DNA of 5,524 bases, taken from assembly GCA_024405255.1 (NCBI GenBank), contig JAKSOY010000271.1:1-5524 (forward strand), in the 5' to 3' direction. Shown piece by piece: positions 1 to 5,524 of the stretch; positions within the stretch are counted from its first letter, which is position 1, and every line of letters starts with the position of its first letter. The translations under genes and the position numbers were made by a program. A model generated the notes under the pieces. It saw only the letters and a list, made by a program, of their open reading frames with translations. It ran no database searches and was not told where the DNA came from. Origin of the DNA: Kiritimatiellia bacterium (GTDB lineage: Bacteria > Verrucomicrobiota > Kiritimatiellia > RFP12 > UBA1067).

Positions 1-600
1 TTCGTGCCGTATCGTCAGGACGGCCAGGTGGGACTGCTCGACACGCTTGCCGACGCGTCGACGGCGTTCCATGGCAGCACGGGTTCGAACGTGCCGCTGA
101 AGTACGGCTACGCCTATGCGATTGACGGCAATGTGCTGCAGATCTACGATGGTACGCTGACGGCGGGTGAGACGTTCTTTGCGAAGCCCGCCGTTGAGAA
201 GACGGGCTACCATGCGCTGGCGGCGGGTGCCTGCCTTTCCTACCCCGCCCTTACGTTGACGTCGGGACTCTTCGACCTCGCGGACGGCGCGACGCGCACC
301 TATGCGGTGGCGGGCACGCTGGCGTTCCGCAGCGGTGCGAAGCTGGCGCTCGACCTCACGGCCGAAGGTTGCGATGCGTTCGCGCCGGGCACGGTCGATC
401 TTTCGCAGGCGAGCGCGGCGAATCCGGTGAAGGTGCATATCCAGGTGGGTGAAGGCGTGGACTTCTCGCGCAATCAGGTGGTGATTCCCGCGGGCTGCGT
501 GGAAGGGGACGCCGAGAAGTTCGTGACGGACGTGCCCACGCTGGCGTTCTTCGTGGAAGACGGGGCGCTCATGCTCGGCTACAACGATCCCACCGTGCCG
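1..600 (+). repeat. Tail of an upstream module (short form)
   Basis: The window opens in the last strand of a ConA-like domain (FVPYRQDGQVGLLD, then AFHGS at 64-78), equivalent to the ends of the two complete copies. The closing strand GTLAFRSGAKLALDL at 313-357 matches GVLAFEEGATNTLDL (2449-2493) and GTLAFADGAQMRLDV (4420-4464). Only about 80 residues separate these landmarks here, against roughly 270-300 in the complete modules, and neither the PATR motif nor the RFTP block is present. The module ends with EDGALML near 556, followed by the junction into the next module at 601. This is direct internal comparison; the start of this module is outside the window. Confidence 0.75.
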
Positions 601-3600
601 GTGCGGGCGACGTGGCTTGGGACGGGCGCCGATCCGCGCAATATGGCGGATCCGGCGAATTGGGATTGCCGCAACGGTCGCGGCGCGGCGATTGAAGACG
701 CGGTGCCGACGAGCGAGACGACGGTGGTGCTGCCCGATGGCTGCACGTTCGTCTGCACCAACGGGGCGCCGCTCGTCTGCAAGGAACTCGTCCTGCCCGC
801 GACATTGGGTGGCGACAGCGACTTCAGCGGCGTCATGGCGCCGCTCATCGGCCGCGTCGATCTCGCGGGGCATCGCCTCACGATGACGCGGTTCGTCGGC
901 GACGCGGAAATCACCGGAGGCGAGACCGACTACACGCGCCTCGCGTACATCCAATCCACGGGCACGCAGTATCTCGACACGCGCTACGTGCACAAATCCA
1001 ATACGCGCCTCGTCTTTGACCTCGACGTGGCCGACGCCGCCGAACAGGTGTCGTACATCCCCACGCTTTTCGGCTCGATGCCGGGCAACAGCGCCAAAAA
1101 TGCCGGCAACTGGTCGTTCTTCACCCACTTCCCTGTGTCCCAGCAGATTACGTCGACGAGCGTGCTGTCGCGTACGGGAAATGAAGTCAAGGGGACCGGA
1201 TTCCCCTACGGCGAACGGGCGATCCTCGAGTGTACGGGCAATCGCGCGGACTGGTACCCTGTGTCGAATCCGGACAACGTCCATTCGATCCTCAACGCCA
1301 GCGTGGCGACGGATGCGGGGGTGAGTTCGATGACCCTCTTCACGTTGAACGTCGGTGCGTCGGCGGGAATCGTCGATCCCTTCATGAATGACACCACGCG
1401 TTTCTGCGCGGCAAAGCTCTACGGTTTCAAGATCTACGAGGGCGAGACGCTCGTGCGCGACTTCGTGCCGGTGCGGCGCGGATTCGACGGCGCGGTGGGT
1501 CTGCTCGAACAGGTCACGGGCGCCTTCCACGGCAATCTCGGACGCGGCGAATTCGTGGCCGGCGAAGTGGTGGAGGCGGCGGCGACTACGACGGCGGCGA
1601 TGGGCGAACTGCATGTCGTGGCGGCGGCGGGCGAGACGGTGGAGAACCGGACGATCGCCATCAGCGGTGCCGTGAAGGTGGTGAAAGAAGGCGAGGGTGG
1701 GTTCCGTCCGGCGCGTGCGAACCAGACCTACGTGGGCGGTACGGACGTCACGGCCGGTACGCTCGTGAGCACCGGATTCGGCGGTAACGGGCAGTATGGC
1801 CTCGGCGGTGCGGTGACGGTGCGCGCAGGGGCGGTTCTGGACTTCGATGGCTGGGGCGACCAGGCCTCGGTGCCGTTCGTCCTCGACGGCGGCACGATCC
1901 GCAATACGACGAGCCGCGGGCACGAGGGGAAGAGCTGGCTGGGAACCGTCACGCTCACGGCGGACTCGTTCCTCCAGGGCGATGGCTTCGGGTTCGTGGG
2001 CAGCGGTTCGGCGTACGCCGTCTGGGGCGAGAGCCGTCTGACCATGAACAACCACACGCTCACGATCGACGTCACGGTGGGCAAGCAGTTCTATTCGGGA
2101 TATCTCGCGGTGACGGATGCGGGCACGATCGTCGCGCGCTCGGGCGGGTGGTTCGACCTGGGCGGCAACGCATCGCTCTCCGGCAAGCCCGTGACGGCTC
2201 CGCAGGCGACGTTCAAGGTGGTCGGGTGCGCGTTGGATGTCCGCGCCGGCTCCGCGGTGACCTTCGGCTCGTATGTGACCGGTGTGCAGAGCTACGGCAA
2301 GAACACCGGGGCGATCCAGGTGGCGACGCGCTTCACGCCGGAATCGCAATGGAACAACACGACGGTCCTTGATGGCGCGGTGGTCGACCTCACGGCGAAG
2401 ACGGGTGCCTGGAACGGGCGCTGCCACTACTCGGTGAGCAATGTGGACGGCGTGCTCGCCTTCGAGGAGGGCGCCACCAACACGCTCGATCTCGCAGGTC
2501 GCGCCGACCTTGCGCCGGGACTGCGCGTGATCGACTTTACGAATTTCGTCGTGCCGGAAAGCGTGACTTTCGTGACGGATGCAACGACGGCGGCGAGCGG
2601 CTATTCCCTCGTGCGCTATGCGGACGGGTTCTACCTCGTGGACGAGCGTCTTCCGGTGGAGGCCATTTGGACGGGCGCTCTTGACGGCGACCTTGCGAAA
2701 CCGGGCAACTGGATCTGCCACGACCAGTTCGGCATCGTGATGCCCGATACGCTGCCACGCGAGATGACGGTGGTCACCTATAGCGGGAACGCGGTACCGG
2801 CGGTGGCACTCCTTGACTGTGCGTCGCTCCATCTCGACGACGTGGAACTCACGGGCGACTGCGATTGGCGCGGCATCAACATGCCGGTGACGGGGAGCGT
2901 GCGCTTGAACGGACACCGCCTGGCGCTCTCGGATCTCTCGCGCATCGAGTTGATCAGCGATAACCGCGAGGGATATCAGGTGCTTGAGTCCATCCAGGCA
3001 ACGGGTACGCAGCACCTCGATACGGGCTATCTGCATACGCCCGATACGCGCCTCGTCTTCGACGTGATGATCAACGCCACGCAGAACAACAACTATTCGG
3101 GGCTCTTCGGTTCTATGCCGAACAACAGCTACAAGAATGCCGGAAACTGGACGTTCTTCCCGATGTTCGCCGCGCGGGCCGATGCGTCGACGGTGACATG
3201 CGCGTTCTCGCGCTACGGCAGCGAGGTGAAGGGGCCGCACTTCCCTTGCGGCGTGAAGGTGCACGCCACCTTTGCGGGACGCAACGCCACCTGGTATCCG
3301 GTGGACGATCCGGCGGCGACGGCATCGTTCGCGAACAACACCTGCAACATCGACGGCGGCAAGAGCACGCTCTTTGTCTTCAACTTCAACACCGGTACAT
3401 CGGCCGATGCGAAGAGCGTACTCACAAGCGATAGTCGCTTCCACCAGGCAACGCTCTATGCGTTCCAGATCTACGAGGGCCAGGTGCTCGTTCGGGACTT
3501 CGTGCCGGCGCGGCGCGTGGCCGATGGCGCGGTGGGACTCTGGGAGCGGAAGCAGAACACCTTCCACCCGAATATTGGTACGGGCACCTTCGTGGCGGGT

Positions 3601-4635
3601 CCGGCGATCGCCGCTGCCACTTGCACGTTCGGTGAACTGCATCTCGACGTGCCGGCGGGCAAGACGGTCGCCAACACGACGACGCGTATCGAAGGGGCGG
3701 TCAAGGTTGTGAAGGAAGGCGAAGGCGTCTTCTCGTCCGCGACGGCGTCGCCGTTCTCGGGCGGATTGCGCGTGGAGGCGGGTACGGTGAAGTCCGTGGC
3801 GGACGGTGCGACCGTGCGGACCTATGGTGCGCTCGACGGCGACATCTTCGTTTCGACGAATGCCGTCTTCGATGTGAACGGTACCTCGGTCGCGGGATAC
3901 AACTTCGCGCTCGCACGTGGTACGATTGCCAACACCGGGGCAGCCGTTGCGAGCACGGTGACCCAGCTCGCGCGCGTACGGCTCGTTGACGACGCGGCAT
4001 TCAACTTCCTCGCCAATTACGGTCTCGTGGCGGCGAATGCGGCGGCAACGTCGCTCGATCTCGGCGGACACGCACTCACGGTGACGGCGGGGTCGGCAAG
4101 CAGCTTCTTCCTGGCGAATGCAACAGTGACCGGTCAGGGTCTGTTGCAGGTCTCGGGTGCGGGTACGTTCAATCCGTGTCTGGCAGCGTCTACGATCACG
4201 GAAGCGAAGCTGGTGACGGATGGTTGGGTCCGGGCGGATGCGGATGTGACCGTGGGAGTGTACGAAACGGCGCTCATTGGCGCCGACATGGCGGGAACGG
4301 GTGCGATCGTCGTGGCGAACCGCTTCACCCCGACAGGCGACTTCGCGAACGTTCGGATTCTGAATGGGGCGACGATCGACCTCTCGACCCGTTCGACGGC
4401 GCTTCCGCTCACGACATTCGGCACGCTTGCGTTCGCCGATGGCGCTCAGATGCGCCTTGATGTGGGCGAGCCGCGCGGTCGTGCGTGGGCCATTGCCTGG
4501 ACGGCGGAGACGGCGCCTGCGAACCTCGCCACGGGGCTTGCATTCAAGCCGGCGAGCGGTGCGCGCTATGGCCTTTCGATTGTCCCCGAAGAGGGCGTGC
4601 GCATCCTTTCGGGCCTCATCCTCACGATTCGGTAA
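1..4635 (+). CDS. Giant modular secreted/surface protein with ConA-like domains and PATR beta-helix repeats (5'-partial)
   Basis: This is the C-terminal 1544 residues of a larger protein; the frame is open at base 1 and ends at TAA 4633-4635. A GTG at base 4 is not the start: it is the Val of FVPYRQDGQVGLLD, which matches DFVPVRRGFDGAVGLLE at 1459-1509 and DFVPARRVADGAVGLWE at 3496-3546, so upstream sequence is missing. Two tandem modules (from 601 and 2656) each contain a W.G/NW opening, a ConA-like (LamG-type) domain, an autotransporter-associated beta-strand (PATR) motif and a long Gly/Thr/Val/Asn-rich beta-helix-like region. Proteins of this style are normally exported, and the sugar-binding or adhesive role suggested by ConA-like folds is inference. 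No enzyme active site is recognised. No signal peptide can be seen because the N-terminus is absent. The C-terminus (ILSGLILTIR) is not a beta-barrel, has no PEP-CTERM-like motif plus Arg-rich tail, and has no obvious T9SS domain. Automated pipelines would probably call it hypothetical or an autotransporter-associated beta-strand repeat protein. The coding call is secure; the function is not known. Confidence 0.93.
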   Translation, partial: FVPYRQDGQVGLLDTLADASTAFHGSTGSNVPLKYGYAYAIDGNVLQIYDGTLTAGETFFAKPAVEKTGYHALAAGACLSYPALTLTSGLFDLADGATRTYAVAGTLAFRSGAKLALDLTAEGCDAFAPGTVDLSQASAANPVKVHIQVGEGVDFSRNQVVIPAGCVEGDAEKFVTDVPTLAFFVEDGALMLGYNDPTVPVRATWLGTGADPRNMADPANWDCRNGRGAAIEDAVPTSETTVVLPDGCTFVCTNGAPLVCKELVLPATLGGDSDFSGVMAPLIGRVDLAGHRLTMTRFVGDAEITGGETDYTRLAYIQSTGTQYLDTRYVHKSNTRLVFDLDVADAAEQVSYIPTLFGSMPGNSAKNAGNWSFFTHFPVSQQITSTSVLSRTGNEVKGTGFPYGERAILECTGNRADWYPVSNPDNVHSILNASVATDAGVSSMTLFTLNVGASAGIVDPFMNDTTRFCAAKLYGFKIYEGETLVRDFVPVRRGFDGAVGLLEQVTGAFHGNLGRGEFVAGEVVEAAATTTAAMGELHVVAAAGETVENRTIAISGAVKVVKEGEGGFRPARANQTYVGGTDVTAGTLVSTGFGGNGQYGLGGAVTVRAGAVLDFDGWGDQASVPFVLDGGTIRNTTSRGHEGKSWLGTVTLTADSFLQGDGFGFVGSGSAYAVWGESRLTMNNHTLTIDVTVGKQFYSGYLAVTDAGTIVARSGGWFDLGGNASLSGKPVTAPQATFKVVGCALDVRAGSAVTFGSYVTGVQSYGKNTGAIQVATRFTPESQWNNTTVLDGAVVDLTAKTGAWNGRCHYSVSNVDGVLAFEEGATNTLDLAGRADLAPGLRVIDFTNFVVPESVTFVTDATTAASGYSLVRYADGFYLVDERLPVEAIWTGALDGDLAKPGNWICHDQFGIVMPDTLPREMTVVTYSGNAVPAVALLDCASLHLDDVELTGDCDWRGINMPVTGSVRLNGHRLALSDLSRIELISDNREGYQVLESIQATGTQHLDTGYLHTPDTRLVFDVMINATQNNNYSGLFGSMPNNSYKNAGNWTFFPMFAARADASTVTCAFSRYGSEVKGPHFPCGVKVHATFAGRNATWYPVDDPAATASFANNTCNIDGGKSTLFVFNFNTGTSADAKSVLTSDSRFHQATLYAFQIYEGQVLVRDFVPARRVADGAVGLWERKQNTFHPNIGTGTFVAGPAIAAATCTFGELHLDVPAGKTVANTTTRIEGAVKVVKEGEGVFSSATASPFSGGLRVEAGTVKSVADGATVRTYGALDGDIFVSTNAVFDVNGTSVAGYNFALARGTIANTGAAVASTVTQLARVRLVDDAAFNFLANYGLVAANAAATSLDLGGHALTVTAGSASSFFLANATVTGQGLLQVSGAGTFNPCLAASTITEAKLVTDGWVRADADVTVGVYETALIGADMAGTGAIVVANRFTPTGDFANVRILNGATIDLSTRSTALPLTTFGTLAFADGAQMRLDVGEPRGRAWAIAWTAETAPANLATGLAFKPASGARYGLSIVPEEGVRILSGLILTIR
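931..1560 (+). other. ConA-like (LamG-type) domain, copy A
   Basis: This is a domain of about 210 residues inside the giant protein. It opens with YTRLAYIQSTGTQYLDT, followed by NTRLVFDLDV and LFGSMPGNSAKNAGNWSFF, and closes with a LYGFKIYEG strand, LVRDFVPVRR, DGAVGLLE and FHGNLGRGEFVAG. The pattern YI.STGTQYIDT ... IYE...LVRDFVP ... GTG.F.AG is one I recognise from LamG/ConA-like lectin-type domains of gut bacterial and phage-encoded surface proteins; that is recall, not a search result. ConA-like folds are often carbohydrate-binding, but no specific ligand or Ca-binding residues can be assigned. The second copy at 2974-3600 supports the boundaries. Confidence 0.72.
1666..1770 (+). other. 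PATR / autotransporter-associated beta-strand motif, copy A
   Basis: The translated block begins GAVKVVKEGEGGF and ends YVGGTDVTAGTLVS. This matches the PATR family pattern (Pfam PF12951, TIGR02601): G.l.K.G.G.l ... y.GgT.v.aGtL, normally found in the beta-helical passenger domains of autotransporters and related large exported proteins. The Lys-x-Gly-x-Gly turn and the GGT.V.AGTL strand are both present. It starts the beta-helix-like part of module A, which then runs to about 2300. Confidence 0.78.
2974..3600 (+). other. ConA-like (LamG-type) domain, copy B
   Basis: This is the second copy of the same domain. It opens with YQVLESIQATGTQHLDTGY, then TRLVFDVMI, LFGSMPNNSYKNAGNWTFF, SRYGSEVKGPHFPCG (copy A has SRTGNEVKGTGFPYG), WYPVDDP (copy A WYPVSNP), LYAFQIYEG, LVRDFVPARR, DGAVGLWE and FHPNIGTGTFVAG. 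The shared residues extend through the whole domain with few gaps, so the two copies have one fold. The positions that differ most lie in the mid-domain loops between FF and SR, and between WYPV and LF. These are the places where ligand preference could diverge; that last point is inference. Confidence 0.72.
3694..3798 (+). other. PATR / autotransporter-associated beta-strand motif, copy B
   Basis: This copy begins GAVKVVKEGEGVF and ends FSGGLRVEAGTVKSV. It keeps the opening strand almost unchanged from copy A (GAVKVVKEGEG is identical) and retains the GG..V.AGT turn, with Leu-Arg in place of Thr-Asp. It lies about 30 residues after the end of ConA-like copy B, the same placement as in module A. 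Both copies follow a short linker containing GELH...AG.TV.N, which is part of the repeated unit. Confidence 0.75.
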
Positions 4636-4681
4636 AGGCGATCTCCAGTACTATATTGCTCTCGCTTTTGGTGGCTGTTTT

Positions 4682-4690
4682 TGATACAAT
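4682..4690 (+). promoter_or_regulatory. Candidate extended -10 promoter for gnd
   Basis: TGATACAAT fits the extended -10 consensus TGnTATAAT with one mismatch. It lies in the AT-rich spacer after the giant gene, preceded by the T-rich tract 4666-4682. No good -35 hexamer sits 16-18 bases upstream (TCGCTT at 4662-4667 is poor), which is compatible with an extended -10 element. Transcription would start near 4697 and give a leader of about 50 nt. TATATT at 4652-4657 is a weaker alternative. This is inferred by eye against the sigma-70-type consensus. Confidence 0.5.
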
Positions 4691-4707
4691 AAAGGCGAAT
4701 TTAATTT

Positions 4708-4723
4708 GCGGAAGGGATTCCGC
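4708..4723 (+). promoter_or_regulatory. 5'-leader hairpin with GNRA-type tetraloop
   Basis: GCGGAA (4708-4713) and TTCCGC (4718-4723) are exact reverse complements flanking GGGA, a GNRA-class tetraloop; a T-G pair (4707/4724) could extend the stem. If the 4682-4690 promoter is real, the hairpin lies about 10 nt from the RNA 5' end and 12 nt before the ribosome binding site. It may stabilise the leader or take part in control of gnd. It has no following T-run, so it is not an intrinsic terminator. The inverted repeat is certain; a role is inference. Confidence 0.45.
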
Positions 4724-4735
4724 GTACACGTCAAA

Positions 4736-4739
4736 AGGA
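4736..4739 (+). promoter_or_regulatory. Shine-Dalgarno sequence of gnd
   Basis: AGGA sits in the purine-rich run AAAAGGAAAAGAA, 7 bases before ATG 4747. It fixes that ATG as the start, in agreement with the protein family, whose N-terminus begins a few residues before the Rossmann-fold glycine motif. Confidence 0.8.
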
Positions 4740-4746
4740 AAAGAAC

Positions 4747-5524
<778 letters not shown>

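Larger units (their letters stand above)
601..2655 (+). repeat. Tandem protein module A (about 685 residues)
   Basis: This is the first complete module. It starts at VRATWLGTG, the counterpart of VEAIWTGAL at 2656, and ends at ADGFYLVDERLP. In order it contains an opening segment with NW (601-930), a ConA-like domain (931-1560), a linker ending in a PATR motif (1666-1770), a beta-helix-like region (about 1771-2301), the TGAIQVATRFTP block (2302-2400), the strand GVLAFEEGATNTLDL (2449-2493) and a closing strand near 2620. The opening segment shares with module B a TVV strand, a Cys at 778-780 (module B 2818-2820), and the pattern L.GD.D[FW].G...P..G.V.L.GHRL. The DNA copies are clearly diverged, so this is an old duplication rather than a recent one. 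Confidence 0.82.
2656..4635 (+). repeat. Tandem protein module B (C-terminal, about 659 residues)
   Basis: This second complete module follows the same order as module A: VEAIWTG opening with GNW (2656-2973), ConA-like domain (2974-3600), PATR motif (3694-3798), beta-helix-like region (about 3799-4293), TGAIVVANRFTP block (4294-4398), strand GTLAFADGAQMRLDV (4420-4464) and closing EEGVRIL near 4588. Conservation is strongest in the ConA-like domain (16 of 19 residues over LFGSMP..FF and 20 of 26 over the IYEG..GLxE segment, counted by eye) and weakest in the beta-helix. The protein stops where a further module's W.G opening would otherwise begin, so B is the terminal repeat and doubles as the C-terminus. 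Confidence 0.82.

Noticed and set aside
4..6. GTG at base 4 as the start of the giant gene
   Set aside because: The frame is open before it, and the residues around it align with the interior of two other ConA-like copies, so it is an internal Val codon.
569..4460. Many other open frames of 60-150 codons on both strands within the giant gene
   Set aside because: They overlap a continuous, repeat-structured coding frame and translate to Arg/Ser/Pro/Ala-rich sequence with no family resemblance.
1..4635. CRISPR array, IS element or recent DNA-level tandem duplication
   Set aside because: Repetition is at the protein level with diverged DNA; no short identical direct repeats with spacers, terminal inverted repeats or transposase motifs were seen.
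4636..4682. Possible intrinsic terminator of the giant gene at the T-rich stretch ending 4682
   Set aside because: TTTTT is present at 4678-4682, but no stable GC-rich inverted repeat precedes it.
4708..4723. Hairpin as a terminator on either strand
   Set aside because: The stem is only 6 bp and the following bases are not a T-run on the + strand; on the - strand the following bases are mixed A/T and no gene reads into it.

Overview
The window holds two genes on the + strand, both cut by its edges, with a 111-base AT-rich spacer between them. GC-rich coding sequence, a very large secreted-type repeat protein combining autotransporter-associated beta-strand (PATR) motifs with concanavalin A-like (LamG-type) domains, and a long-form 6-phosphogluconate dehydrogenase suggest a Gram-negative bacterium of the PVC group. 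The protein style resembles gut-associated Kiritimatiellota/Verrucomicrobiota. This placement is inferred from style and is not proved by any marker gene here.

Positions 1-4635 are the 3' end of one giant gene. Reading is open from base 1, and the first residues match the end of a ConA-like domain seen twice more inside the protein, so the true start lies upstream. The 1544 visible residues divide into a module tail (1-600) and two tandem modules of about 685 and 659 residues (601-2655 and 2656-4635). Each full module runs in the same order: a Trp-Thr-Gly/Asn-Trp opening segment, a ConA-like domain of about 210 residues, a PATR motif, a long beta-helix-like stretch, a conserved TGAI..VA.RFTP block, and a GTLAF-type closing strand. 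The last module ends at the module boundary, with no recognisable beta-barrel, PEP-CTERM or other sorting signal.

Positions 4636-4746 are intergenic. They carry a good extended -10 promoter candidate, a perfect 6-bp hairpin closed by a GNRA-type (GGGA) tetraloop, and a clear Shine-Dalgarno sequence. No convincing terminator for the giant gene was found.

Positions 4747-5524 are the first 259 codons of gnd, decarboxylating 6-phosphogluconate dehydrogenase, with all expected N-terminal cofactor and catalytic motifs intact. The two genes have no evident functional link: one looks like a cell-surface or secreted structural/adhesive protein, the other is central carbon metabolism with its own probable promoter.
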